NCBI GenBank assembly: GCA_030248065.1
Contig: JASAMV010000441.1
Coordinates: 1-64,000 of the forward strand
Direction: 5' to 3'
Source of the DNA: Rhynchonema sp. JSB1_4
Lineage: Eukaryota; Nematoda; Chromadorea; Monhysterida; Xyalidae
Length of the DNA stretch: 64,000 nt
The translations under genes were made by a program, and so were the position numbers. This document shows positions 33,851 through 46,103 of the stretch, piece after piece. Below the pieces are notes generated by a model. The model did no database searches. It had not been told where the DNA came from and worked only from the letters and a program-made list of their open reading frames with translations. Every line of letters starts with the position of its first letter. Position 1 is the stretch's first letter.

Positions 33851-36060
33851 TCCAGGGGGCTCTATTTATTGCTGACCCCTTTCAGGCAGTGTGGTACTTG
33901 GCCAGGGTGTTGACGATAGATAGATTGGGACCCAAAATGTGTTGACGATAGACAGATGACCCAAGTCCGAAATCTGGGGGGTCGACCCAAACTTGTTGAC
34001 GATAGATAGATGGTGGCGGGTCGCCGCCAGTGGTGTCGTTGGGGGGAAGGGGGGTTACCCCTCCCCCAAGTATCCGGTATCCTGACTTTTTGTCCAGGGG
34101 TATCCTACCCTAAAATTTTTCCGAAAACCGTGAAAATCGCCCATGTTTAACTCCAAAATGCTCAAAATCGCTTGCTCGCGCAAGCATAACCCCCGAAATG
34201 ACCATTTTTTGCGGTTTCAACACCGATTTTGCTCGATTTTCCTCTAATAAAATTGCCCTTTTTTGAACAACCCCCCCCCTGGGTATCCGAGATTTTTTAT
34301 TTTAGGGAGCAACCCCCCTGGTATCCGAGATTTTTCATTTTGGGTATCCGGTATCCGAAAATTTTGGATTTTGGGTATCCGGTATCCTAACTTTTTGTTT
34401 TCCCAACGACACCACTGGGGGTCGCCAAAATTCAAGGTATAGTATAGTGTACTAAGGTAATCATGTGTGAATGTTAATGAAAATGTACTCAGATGTACTA
34501 AATCCGCGCGTAGCGCGCGATTTTTTGCCTATTTGGGGTAAAAATACCAATTTTGAGCCATTTTGAGTAAAAAATATCAATTTTGGGGTCGATTGTTGTT
34601 GACGATAGATAGATTGTTCCCAAAATTTGTTGACGATAGATAGATTAGCCCAAAAGTGTTGACGATAGATAGATGAAATCAAAAAGTGTTGACGATAGAT
34701 AGATGAATTTGGGGGGACCCACCACCCCCCCCCCCCCCAAGCACTGTAGTGGCTGGGGGGGATGGGGCGGATTCCCCCCCTAAGGGGTATCTATCTCGAG
34801 TCAACCCTTAGGGGGGGGATGGGGGGAAGGGTATCTGAATCTGGAGCCGACCCCAAAGGGTATCTCGAGTAAGTAGATTTATGGTTTTCAAAGGCAAAAA
34901 TAGGTGTTTTTCGACCTCGGGACCCCCAAAAATCGCGCGCTCCGCGCGCAAACACCCAAACATGGTCATTTTCGGCCAAATTCCGGCAAAAAGGCACAAA
35001 ATGCCCATTTTTTAGCCCAATTTGCCAGAAAAATGCCAGCCAAAAACCGCCCTTTTTTCGCCTTTGGACGCCAGGCCCCGCTGCGCGGCCGCCCGCGGGT
35101 CGCGCGAGATATCTACCCTTCCCCCCTTCGGGCTAGCGCAATTCTCGCCCCATCCACCCCTCCGGGGGCGGCCTCTACCCCTCTTCCGGGCGGCCGCTCC
35201 CCCGCAATGATTCTGTAATACCCCCCCTAATTCCTCCTTCCTTCCTCCACACTTTTCTTTCCATCTCTCCATCATCTTCTCGTTCTCTATCCTTTCTCTC
35301 CACCACTAATTCCAATTCATTCTTTCCTCCGACAACACCAATCTACCCCTTTTTTCCCCTATTTTCCTCAAATCGCGCTCTACTCAAAAAAACACCCATC
35401 TCGCCTATCCTCACTACCCTCCGCTCTTGTTCCCCTGAGTCCATTCTCGTTTTCATTCTCTCATCCTTTCCCTTCAACACACGACAGTGCCTTAATTCCG
35501 GATACCCCAGAGCCGTCCGATGCAAAACAAAAGCAGGATACCCGTACCCAAAATCCAAAATTTTCGATACCGGTCCCAACAAAATTCTCGGATACCAGGG
35601 GGCATGCTCCCTGAAAATCAAAAAATTCTCAGAATTAGCCAGGGGGGGGGGGGTTGCTCCAAAAAAGGGCGATATTACTAGAGGAAAATCGAGCAAAATC
35701 GGTGTTGAAATTCGCAAAAAATGGTCATTTCGGGGGTTATGCTTGCGCGAGCAAGCGATTTTGAGCATTTTGGAGTTAAACATGGGCGATTTTCAGCGGT
35801 TTTCGGAAAAATTTTAGGTGGATACCCCTGGACAAAAATTCAGGATATCGGATACGGGGGTGGGGTAACCCCCCTTCCCCCCAACGACACGACTGGCGGC
35901 GACCCGCCACCATCTATCTATCGTCAACAAGTTTGGGTCGACCCCCCAGATTTCGGATTTGGTTCATCTGTCTATCGTCAACACATTTTGGGTCCCGATT
36001 CATCTATCGTCAACACCCTGGCCAAGTACCACAACTCGCCCTGAAAGGGGTCAGCAATAA
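33850..36060. repeat. Inverted and partial copies of the composite repeat
   Basis: 34028-34417 is the inverse of 28155-28544, and the match continues to about 35000 as the inverse of 27700-28150 (four GTTGACGATAGATAG motifs, CGCGCGTAGCGCGCG and CGCGCGCTCCGCGCG hairpins). 35510-35900 is a further, direct partial copy of 28180-28545. 35040-35340 is a C-rich stretch unlike its neighbours. No gene. Confidence 0.8.
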
Positions 36061-36154
36061 ATAGAGCCCGAAAAAAATACTCATCCCCAAAGTACTCATC
36101 AACTGCGAGGTGGTAGCAGCAAGCAAAAAAATTTTACGTTTTTTTCCTAATACG

Positions 36155-36244
36155 CTTCGCGAACAAGTGGTGCGCGAAGTTGACGTGCCCCGACCGTTCA
36201 GAAATGCGGCACAAATGCAGGCGCTCACCCCCCCGGATCGTTGC
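36155..36244 (+). CDS. Possible single exon of unknown gene
   Basis: An open stretch LREQVVREVDVPRPFRNAAQ followed by MQALTPPDRC ends at a good donor (TGC|GTGAGT). It lies just after the repeats and 430 bp before the BTB gene. Its phase does not join directly to the BTB exon at 36674. It could be an upstream exon of that gene with one missing in between, or chance. Confidence 0.25.
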
Positions 36245-36673
36245 GTGAGTGTTACATTATGTGCATAGATCTGTATTCACCACACGGTTCTGTACAATAT
36301 GTCGGTGGCTCTTGGTTTATCATTAAGAACGCTTGGGCTGTTTCGCCTGCGCATGTCATACTTACGGGATGAGCTTTTTGAGTTTGGGAGCCGGTTTTGA
36401 CATGCTTTGAACCAAATACAGCTTTTACGCTGCTGTCGGAGCTGGTGGTCTAGCGAAATTTTATGACTATTTTATGAATGAGCGGCCTTAGAACGACTTC
36501 AGCCTGAGAATCGACTGGCGAATACAAATCATCACGTTGTAAACATAGATTGTGCACGCTGTATCCGCCAATGCAGAGTGTAAAAACACCAAAATCCACT
36601 TTTCGCGTTTCACTTTAACACATCGGTCGCCTATTTCCGTCACCTACTTCACAATAGCCCCTTTCATTTACAG

Positions 36674-39600
36674 AGTACGATCTGGCCAAACTGTACGCTG
36701 AGATGCCGGACACGGATTGTGTGCTGCGTGTGGAGGAGGGCAAGCGCGAGTTCCAGGCGCATCGCATGATTCTGTGCGCTCGATCGCCCGTGTTCGCTGC
36801 AATGTTCAACCACACGAACACGATTGAGTCGAGGAACAGTCAGGTGGGTTACGTATAGTTGAATGAAACATCAGCTCCCGTTTTTGACCATACTAACTTA
36901 TACGGCACACTGATGTGCGTCCGTCTGTTCGTTTTCACAAAAGAGTCAAACAAACCAAGATTATTATGTACAGCATGGTTATGTCGATCTGTGATTGATG
37001 AGACAAATGATCGAATCAATTTGATTTACTACAGGTTGATGTCGGTGACGTCACGGCAGATGCACTGGAGTCGATGTTGGAGTTCATGTACACCGACAAA
37101 TGCACGAAACTGGAGGAGCGGGCCATTGATATTCTGGCCGGAGCTGATAAGTTGGTATTTTTAGAAGTTCATTTTGAGTTTATACCAAAATTAAGATCTG
37201 TGCAAGTGTCGGTAGCATTGGATTGCGGTGGCGTTGATGTCTGATTGTTCGTTTTGATGTTGCTGAACTATGTGTAAAACATTATCCCTCGGTTGTGAAG
37301 CTACCTTTTTACGAGTTTTTCAGTATACAGTCAGGCTGGAGCCTAACGCCTATAAATGGGTCATATGTGCTGGGCCTGAATCGGCCGGGCCTGAACCTGT
37401 GCCTCGGGACTTGGACGTCACACAATAGTTTTCCAGCTTTGCTGATAGGCCTGGTTACAGTATAGTTGCTCCATCAAATGAGCCTTAGAAAAAGCTACAA
37501 GCCTGAATAGAATTCCGAGCTGGAAGTAAAACTGAGCGGCTCAAGGACTCGAACAACCCTTTCAATCAATCCTTATCAACCATAGCAATCATTCGTGTCC
37601 ACAAGCCTTGCCCAAATCACAGATACTGTCTCGAGCTGCTGAAAGAACAGTGCGAACGACATCTGTGCAAGGATCTGTCGCCGGAGAACGTCTGCGAACG
37701 GCTGCGTTTCGCCGACGCGTACAGCGCGATGACGCTGCGACGCGAAGCGCTGGTGATCGTCGAGAAGAACAGACAGATCGTGCTCGTATCAAGGGTTGGT
37801 TGTCGCAAATTGGATTGGGTTACATTTTGACGACCTGGTTTTTTGAGCAGAGATCGTTTTCAAAAGCGTAGTCTGACTGGAGGGCTGCAATGATGTGACA
37901 GACAGCATCCCGTTTTGCCTGCTGCGACCTGGTTCTCACAGACCAGTGGTGCACCAGGTCATCGTCAGTGCGGTGTCACCAGATGGCTGGGCAGTGACTA
38001 AGGCATTGCTTAGCGGTCCCCAAGCCCACGAATGCACCTGACAAAACGGACCCAGGTTTCTTAGTCGCCACAAAAGTTGGACCCAAAAAGATAGTCCCAC
38101 CGATAACTGAAACGGTCGCAAATACCCACCAAATGAAACATCACCCCGCTATTATCCCACCCAGGACTGGACCGATCTGGAGACCGACTGTCCGCTGCTG
38201 GCCGCCCACGTGCTCAAGGAGGTGATGACGAACACGATGACGCCGGTGTCGGCCGGCGCGCAGAACAGCTACATCAAGTCGCAGTCGCAGTCGTTGTTGA
38301 GCGCCAATCCGCAGTTGTTGGCCAGATCGCAGGTAAAAAACTGCACCAACACGAGCCCGATTTCGAAGGTAGTGTGTATATTCAAAACGAATAGAAAGCG
38401 AAAATCATCATGCTCCGCTTTGTGTTCTTCAACGTCTAACGTTGACCAAATCAGCAACCACGTCAGAATGTTTCACTATTCTGCCAGCTGTGAACGCGGG
38501 CTCGTGTTGGCCAGATCGCAGGTAAAGGCAAACTATGCCAACACGAGCCCGATTTCGCAGCTGGCAGATTAGTGAAACATTCTGACGTGGTTGCTGATTT
38601 GGGAAATGTTACACGGTGCAGAATGCAAAGTGGAGCATGATGATTTTCTCTTTCTATTCGTTTTGAATACACAACACCTTCGAAATCGGGCTCGTGTTGA
38701 TGTAGTTTGCCTTTATACGTGCACATCCAGTAGGCATACTGTACTATACAGTCCAGCTTCGGTATAGTGCATGAATTTTTTTAACCAAAATTAGTAGCTT
38801 TTTAGCTACTAAATTTTTTGAAAAGCAAGTAAATTTTCAAATTTAGTAGCCTAAAAGCTACTAAATTTTGTATGTTGGCCAAAAAAGCTAGTAAATTGGC
38901 TTTTCAGTGGCAAAAAAAGCTACTAAATTTTTGATTTTACTAGCTTCTTGCTACTAGCCCATTTTGAAAAAATAAACCCTGGTATAGTGACATGATCGGG
39001 CGGAACTTTGTATATTATTTTCGGTCGCACTGTCAGCAAGAATGTTCACTTTCGCCATAAAAGTACATGTGGGTGCTGGCGGAAAAGCAGTTTGATCACC
39101 GGCTGCACGCTGTGAAGACGGTCACTATAATGACGATTGACTGTATGCTCAGTGTCAAACGCAACGGTGAACCAACGGCCAACTGACCCCTACCACGTAT
39201 AACTGCTGCACATGAATGCAAAATAAGCGGACTGGGTGCTGTTTCACAAGGCTATATAAATTCGTGTCCTAATCCATCCGTATTTACTCCATCAACCAAC
39301 CGTCACCAATACATGCTATTTCCAGTCCCAAACGACAACCCCGAACTCGAACTCAAATTCAACTGCTACGAGTCCGATTACGGTATCCACTGCATACACG
39401 GTCAATGCGCAGGGCCAGATGGTGCCGAAAAGGACTGTATGGCCACGCGCCACGTTCGCAGCTGCCGCCTCGAATCAACAGGTGGGTAAAATATACTGTA
39501 ATCGACGCGAAGCTTATGAAATTGAGATTTCTTTGGATCACAAAATTTCGACTGATATAATTGTTCACAGGCGGACAAGTTTTTATGCTCGTCCGTCAAA

Positions 39601-39879
39601 CTATTCTTGCACTAATCTTGAACAATGTGTTGAATTCAAAAGTGTCACGCGATCAAAACAGATCCGGTCCGATTCAATCGCTAAATTTGGTGCCGACCTA
39701 GCTGATGTTTCACCAATCCTACATAAACAAACCGTGCACGTCGTTTGCAGGCGGGCCAATCATCGTCGTCGAGCACCAGCGCAGCACAACGCGACGGCAG
39801 CAGTTCGCCTCCACTGGTCAACGCTTCACCATCTGAGGATCAACCTGCTGCAAAAAGGACGAGAACTACCAAACCATGA
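36674..39879 (+). CDS. BTB-BACK protein related to SPOP (C-terminal part)
   Basis: SPOP-type proteins bring substrates to Cullin-3 ubiquitin ligases through their BTB domain. Exons 36674-36843, 37035-37150, 37623-37794, 38165-38332, 39326-39481 and 39751-39879 join in phase. BTB: DTDCVLRV, then GKREFQAHRMILCARSPVFA and AMFNH, MLEFMYTDKC, AGADKYCLELLKEQCE. A BACK-like three-box follows (LSPENVCERLRFADAYSA). The C-terminus is longer than SPOP: Ser/Thr/Asn-rich, ending in a basic AAKRTRTTKP, probably a nuclear localisation signal. The first exon enters in phase 1, so the gene starts further upstream. No MATH domain was found, so substrate recognition is unknown. Intron 4 holds a fold-back element that starts at the donor site. 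Confidence 0.85.
38333..38714. repeat. Fold-back element abutting an exon of the BTB gene
   Basis: The left arm begins at the donor after 38332. CCAACACGAGCCCGATTTCG and its inverse bound both the whole element and an inner hairpin (about 38497-38560). The inner hairpin contains GGCCAGATCGCAGGTAAA, identical to the last bases of the upstream exon plus its donor. Confidence 0.8.
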
Positions 39880-40196
39880 ATATGAAGAAAAATATTGAGG
39901 AATGAGGATGAAATGCTCTGTTCTCGAAAGAGCCGAAATGTGGAGTACGAATCCACCAGACCCTGAAGCTGTCAATGTTCCAAATGCCTAAGATTTTTCA
40001 AATTTTGAAAAGTTAAAGGGAAATTTTTGATCACGCTTCATTGCTTTTTTGTTTTTCTTCTTTATTGTTGTTACGTTGCATACTTTGTACACTGGACTGC
40101 AGTGTAGTTCTATGTGGGAGGGCTCCCGTTTGGATACACTATCATGACACTATCTCATCTTCTGGATACACTTCCTTCAAGTTTTGCTTGCAGTAG

Positions 40197-40708
40197 TATA
40201 GGTCGACAGCTATTTGCTCGGAAACTTGGCATTTTGCCAAACTCCGCAAGTAGCTGTCCACCTTGTTAATTTTGATCTCATCCACCTTGGTGAAACAGGG
40301 GTTCACTTTGTGAAGCATTGCAATGCAGCTTGTCTTGGTGAAACAGGGTCGATACTTTACGACAAGTGTGCTTTACTTTCCAGCGCTAGAAATACTACAT
40401 GTAACCAGTGAAACATTAGATCAGTTTACGCGTGGTGTTGTCTTTCCACCAACGCACTGCACGCGAGTTTGACTTGGATCTAATGTTTCACTGGCTACAT
40501 GTAGATGTAGTATTTCTAGCGCTGGAAAGTAAAGCACACTTGTCGTAAAGTATCGGCCCTGTTTCACCAAGACAGGCTTCACTGTAATGTTTCACAAAGT
40601 GAACCCCTGTTTCACCAAGGTGGATGAGTTCAAAATTAACAAGGTCGACAGCTATTTGCGGAGTTTGGCAAAATGCCAAGTTTTAGAGCAAATAGCTGTC
40701 GACCTATA
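40197..40708. repeat. Large TATAGG fold-back element downstream of the BTB gene
   Basis: TATAGGTCGACAGCTATTTG at the left and its inverse at the right. The arms run about 240 bp inward (GGTGAAACAGGG, CTTTACTTTCCAGCGCTAGA) to a centre near 40450. Confidence 0.88.
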
Positions 40709-42507
40709 CTACTCTTACATTTTCAGGCCTAAATTAGGGAATTTGTTCCAAAAAATAGCGACCATTGGACAAATTTTTAATCTCAAATTTTTTCTTGAAT
40801 CTGGGTCTTCCACCCCACGGGCGAACACCACGTATATCTCAATCCGAAAAAGCGGAGGGTCCGCTCCCTCCGCACCAGGAACTACATTGTACTGGAGTAA
40901 TCGTTACTCGTTTGGTATTGATTTGGAACTAACCGCTTTGCAGCTGGTGCACCGCCCGTCTGTGAAAACAGGTCGAAACGGGCACCACACTGCACTTACC
41001 ATACATACTTGTGTACTACTTCAGTGCTTGCACATCTTGTGTGTCCTGCGGAGTCGCACCTTATGTTATACTAACATGTTTTTTCAACAGCAACTGTGCA
41101 CTGTACTGTACTTGACGATACCATAATGTGCGTTTGCACAAGCAGTGATGTTATGTGAGCTTGAAACAACCGGCTTGCAGATGTTTATTAGGGTCATGCG
41201 CCATCTGGTGCATTCACACTGACGATGACCTGGTGCACCGCCGGTCTGTGAAAACAGGTTTGGCAACCCTAGAAACCCGTTGCACCATTCTTACCATCTC
41301 TTCATTGCGCGTTATGTTCCCTTGTATTTCACCAAGATTTTGACTTCTCTTTGTCGTGTGATGACCTAAACGGCTATGGTACTGTGAGACAATCAGACTC
41401 ATGAATACCGTGCGCATTGACAATCGAAAAACGTGCCATAGTTCACGTTGGGGTTACACGTTGTTTGGTTTTCTTAGTTCAGCTTTGTGCCGTAAATATG
41501 TATCATGATATATGTGACAGGGGTGTCTGTGAAAGTGTCGAAGGTATACACGCAGTTTATTATTCCGTGACGCCAAAATGATATTATTTCGTCGTGGTAC
41601 AAACTTTGAAAGTTGCTCAGGTTTTTTAAAAGAAAAGTAAGTATAATTTGTCGAATCAAATGCATGCTGCGATCTGCTAAGTACTTTCACGTATTTTTAT
41701 CCTTCATAGACAGCCCTGACATACCAAACACACAGTCCATGTGCGACACAACCTACAACATTGACAATGAGCTTGATTATCAATTTAGCAGTCGAAACTC
41801 ATACATTTTTGCGTGAATTTCTTTCTCAATAACTACGACTATTGGGGTAAATTGTTCATCACCCGTTCTCTTCAACTTGAAAAGCTGATAGAAACCTGTG
41901 ATTTTCGTGACCTATTTAACTATGTAATGTTTGGAATTTGGGTGATTCATTTTTAATGTCATTAGATTTGAATGCTGTGTACAAATACAATAGAGTATCT
42001 TTTAACCCAGCCTGTTGTATTCATGTCTTTGGATTTGTTCATTATTCAAGCATTGTACCACCGTTACTTTATACGTGCACTTTGTGCTTGCTCTTGTGGC
42101 TCTGTGCTGTAGCACCCATAACGATTATGTCCTACAATGCTTTTTTTGTTTTTTCTTCGATTTGGTGGGTTTAGTTTTTCTTTAACCCTGCGTGCTTTGA
42201 ATTTGGCGGCGTGATGTTTGCCCGCGGGGACCAGATTGGCACAACCTGAACAAACAGAATGTTTACGTTCTGTCTTCTTTTTGCTGTCCGGAGCAAGTTA
42301 GAAATAAAATTTCGTTGACAAAAAACATGGAGTACTTCTGATCAACCATTTCAGTGATGAACACGGAGAAGGAGAAAACTCTTCTCAACACCTGAAAAAA
42401 AAAGAATATGAGACATTTCAAATAGCTGTGAGTGAGGCGTGTATTTCAAAAACATTTTTACAGAAAATAAATTTTTGAAGTGAAGCAACGATCGAAACGA
42501 TAAATTC
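40709..42507. other. Interval before the kinase gene, no gene seen
   Basis: It contains copies of the GGTGCACCGCC..TCTGTGAAAACAGG repeat near 40955 and 41125-41275. Beyond that there are only short frames without family resemblance. Confidence 0.5.
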
Positions 42508-45500
42508 ATGGTCATGTTGTTTCCCCAAAACCTATTGACGTGCCTGTTTGTTTCGTTGCTGTTTGTGACTTTTGCCCGGTCGGAAACCCTTGAAGACGTG
42601 GTTGATGAAAACTGGGATCCGACTGATGGTGAACACAAAACATATGAATTGAACGAAAAGCGTGGAGAGGGGTGAGCTCAGCGAAAGTTTTATGAACGTA
42701 ATACGGCTTCATACGTATACGTGTGCGCATGCGGCTTCATCAAAATATACATAAGCCACGCACTTGCTGGGAGCGGGTGTGATCGGGGTACAAAACGGGG
42801 GCTGTGTCTCACTTTGTACCATTTGAAACGAAACGGATTCGCACGGATTTCGATTTGTGCAATTTCGAATTCGCAAATGTGCCTCACACATTTTACTCTG
42901 CAACAAATTTCATGACTTTCACTTGGTCGAAAATATATAGAAACAACGAAACAGCACAAACTGTTACCCAGTGCCTATGACCCCCGCCCGGCCAATGACC
43001 GGTAGGTGGTAGCCGCCAGGGTTGGGCAAAAAAAACGACGGCGTTTTTTCTTAAAAAAACGACGTTTTTAAAAAAAAAACGCCTGATTTTTTCAGGGAAA
43101 GTACCCTGATTATCAAGGAAAATCTATTTTTTGCCCATTTTTTTCCAAAAAACTTTCGACCAATTTTTACTTTGTCGAGATACGTCGATATACGGAGTTT
43201 GACTTTCAGTGATGACCCCGGCCAAAGTTGGTCCCATGATGCGGGTCTGATATGGGATCTTAACAACTCGCTAGAAAAGGGTTGAAACCCGTTTATTTTG
43301 CCTCAGAAAACATAGAATTACTTCATTTAACCACGTTTTCTTCCCAACATGAGCGTTTTCCAATTTTCTTGGGGGCATATTTTGGTCATCTGGGCGTTTT
43401 AAAGAAAACGTTTTTTAAAAAAACGTTTTTTTAAAAAACGATTTTTTGAAAAAAAAACGTTTTTTGCCCAACCCTGCTACGCCGCAGCAAAATGCGCACA
43501 TCACCATACCAACCCGTGTTCAGCAGTTTCGGCCAAGTCTATCGCGCAACGCACATTGGCAGCGGCGCCGTAGTGGCGATCAAAATCGTCGATTTGAAGT
43601 CCAAATGGCAACAATCAGAACAGCAAGCCATCAATGAGATCAACTTGATGAAGAGTATCGATCATGCGAACATCGCCAAATACTATGAAGTTAGGCATGA
43701 ACCGGACAATGGGACGAGACCGGTTTTGGCAAGACTGTTCTGAGCACAGAAAAAAGAGTCGCGTGACTAAATGAGTATAGTCCAACAACAGCTAACGCAG
43801 AATTTATGGCAGCCACGCTGCCTGATTGGTAAAGCGGAAAATCCTGTGATAAGCTTGCCCGGTTTTAGACCGGAAGTTCGCAGACATTTTTTTCTTTTTT
43901 CTTTTCTTTCTTCTTCTTCACTCAGACTCGGCTTATTTAACGCTTCGGTGCCTTCAAAAAGTTTTTTTAATTTTTGGCTGGCAGCCACTTCATATGATTG
44001 CCTTCTTTTGTGTCGTTATGCAGAAAAATTCATGCTTTGGCCACTTCTTTTTCTCTTTCTTCCTCTCGCGATTTTTGCTTGCTATTGCTACCGTAACCCA
44101 GTCGAACCATTTCAATTTTCATGTCTGAAGCGAGCGCGCACGTTCTCCGCTTTACGGATCAGGCAGGTCCATTGCAATAAATTCTGCGTTAGCTGTTGTC
44201 GGACTATACCCTCCTGGTTTTTGCCTTGGCGCCTTTGCACGCATGCTTCATTTTGGTAAAGGCTCGGGAGCAGAGTTAACCTCACACTTACAAGTATACG
44301 TACGTACGTAGGCTTGCTTTTTGCGGACAAAATAAAAATGGTCTTGCTGAAACCGTTCTACTGTCGTACAGTATCGTACAGATCGGTATTGATGAGTTTG
44401 CAGAGCTACGTGACCACTGTAGAGCGAAATCGACTGATTTTGCCCAGAGATCACAAAAAGTTATGGATCGTGATGGAATACTTGGACATCAACTTCCATC
44501 AACTGTTGCGAACCCCGACGGAAAAGCGCAGAGAAGAACACCTGGCTTACGTCATTCAAGAAGTGTTGAATGGATTGATCTATTTGCATCGGTTCGTAAC
44601 CGTATATGTATAGGCAATCCATCGGCTCATGGCACTTTTTATGCACACAGCGCATGCAGCAGCGCACGCCATTTTCTAAACAAAATGTACACTTTGAGCG
44701 AGTATCATACTTTGATGATCGCTTTTTAATTTATCCGGTTTTCATTTGCTGCTTGCCATAACACTTTTCTGCACTGTTCCAAAATTTGGGGATGTTTCAA
44801 CGGATGACTGCAGAAAATAGATGCGTTCATTGACGGCAGTAATGCAGTATGCAGCATGAGTGCCATGAGCTGGTGGATTGCCTATACATCGGTCTCAGGC
44901 TCAGTCTACGCCTGCGATAGACTTATGCTCAGGCCAGGCTAGGCCAGGATTGCGGTTGATCTTAGGGGCTTATGAGCCTAAACCTTCAATCCTATTTCTC
45001 CCACAAATATCCTAAACATCCTAAACACCAAGGAGTATCACGACTAAACCGAATTAACTCTGATGTTTCAGCAATCGCATCAACCACGGTGACATTGATA
45101 TCAAGAACGTTATGCTCAACGACAAGGCTGAAGTGAAATTGATCGATTTTGGATGTGCCACCAAAATAGAGGTGCAGTACATAGGTTGCTCGCCGCCAGC
45201 TGCCGGGAGAATGGACCTACATACCAGTGGTACCAATTTTGGCATACTTTTTACGCGCGCGACAGTCAAGTTTCACTGAAAATGGGAGTATTTGACGCGC
45301 GCAGCACGCGCGCAATTTTGGACTTTTGAAGTGCATCAGAGTGAAAATCCTGCGGTTTAGGGGTCTTTTTTCCTTCTTCCTTCCGAAACGGTGCCCCCTT
45401 CAGGGGCCAAATGGACCAAAGGCCGCCATGGCCCCTGTGGCCTCCCTGGATCCGCCCTTGCTATATACAGGCCAATACCTATACTGTTGCTAGTGGTATC

Positions 45501-46103
45501 CAGAAGCCATGCAAAGGATGACTTTACCCGCATCGATTCCAATTTTTTGCGTTTCAGGCTACGAACATCAGAAAAGATGTGGAGTTTTTTCGAAGTAAAT
45601 TGCTGGAGGGCATGCCTCGCACGGGCTCCGATTTGATGAGGGGTTATTCCAATATATGCAGTGTACCGTTTTTGTGCCAACCTTGACTGTAATACTGAAT
45701 GGTGACTGTTTTCCGATGCATATTTTTATACCCCAAACTGGCGTTATTCTTCCAATCAAACTCAACAACATTCTCTTGAGGGTGGCCACCGTGAAAATGA
45801 CCAGTAACCGCGATCGTGTCACTTTAAGGAATGCATTCGTTGACATCCGCAGAGTCTGATGTGAATATTGTGAAGAAAGATTGGCGCGTTTTTGCAGATT
45901 TCAAGAAAGCAGCCGCTGATGTGATGGACTCACGATCACGAGATCAGCTGGCCGCTTTCGAAAAACTGCGAAAGCACGACTGGATAGAAACGGCTGACAA
46001 CGTTGATCTGGACGATATTGTCAAAGAAATACGAACGAAAGTCACGCGACATTATGCACGCTATTTTCCACCACGCACCCCCGATCTGAAAGTGTGGCTA
46101 TAA
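42508..46103 (+). CDS. STE20-like protein kinase homologue with N-terminal signal peptide
   Basis: Six exons join in phase to 317 residues: 42508-42671, 43524-43689, 44404-44591, 45072-45171, 45558-45642, 45853-46103. Residues 1-25 look like a signal peptide (hydrophobic LLTCLFVSLLFVTFA, then RSE). An in-frame TGA at 42481 supports this ATG. The kinase fold follows: GEGSFGQVYRATH glycine loop (split by intron 1), VAIKIVDL with the ATP-binding Lys, NEINLMK for helix C, LWIVMEYL hinge, GLIYLH, then HGDIDIKN where HRDxKxxN is expected, DFG intact. No APE motif or full activation loop is visible. The domain resumes with KDVEFFRSKLLEGM (helix F) and ends FEKLRKHDWI (helix I). This resembles MST/GCK kinases. 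I infer weak or no activity, and entry into the secretory pathway if exon 1 is right. Confidence 0.75.
43017..43476. mobile_element. hAT-like non-autonomous element, CAGGGTTGG family
   Basis: CAGGGTTGGGCAAAAAAAAC at the left is answered by GTTTTTTGCCCAACCCTG at the right. The flanks GTAGCCGC and CTACGCCGC are a nearly matching target duplication with a one-base difference. The interior is A/T-rich. It lies in intron 1 of the kinase gene. Confidence 0.75.
43776..44208. repeat. TATAG fold-back element in kinase intron 2
   Basis: TATAGTCCAACAACAGCTAA and its inverse GTTGTCGGACTATA bound arms of about 85 bp sharing GCAGAATTTAT and TAAAGCGGA. The loop is long and not self-complementary. Confidence 0.85.
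44609..44886. repeat. TATAGG fold-back element in kinase intron 3
   Basis: TATAGGCAATCCATCGGCTC at the left is the inverse of GAGCTGGTGGATTGCCTATA at the right with few mismatches. Same end family as the SNW1-intron element. Confidence 0.85.
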
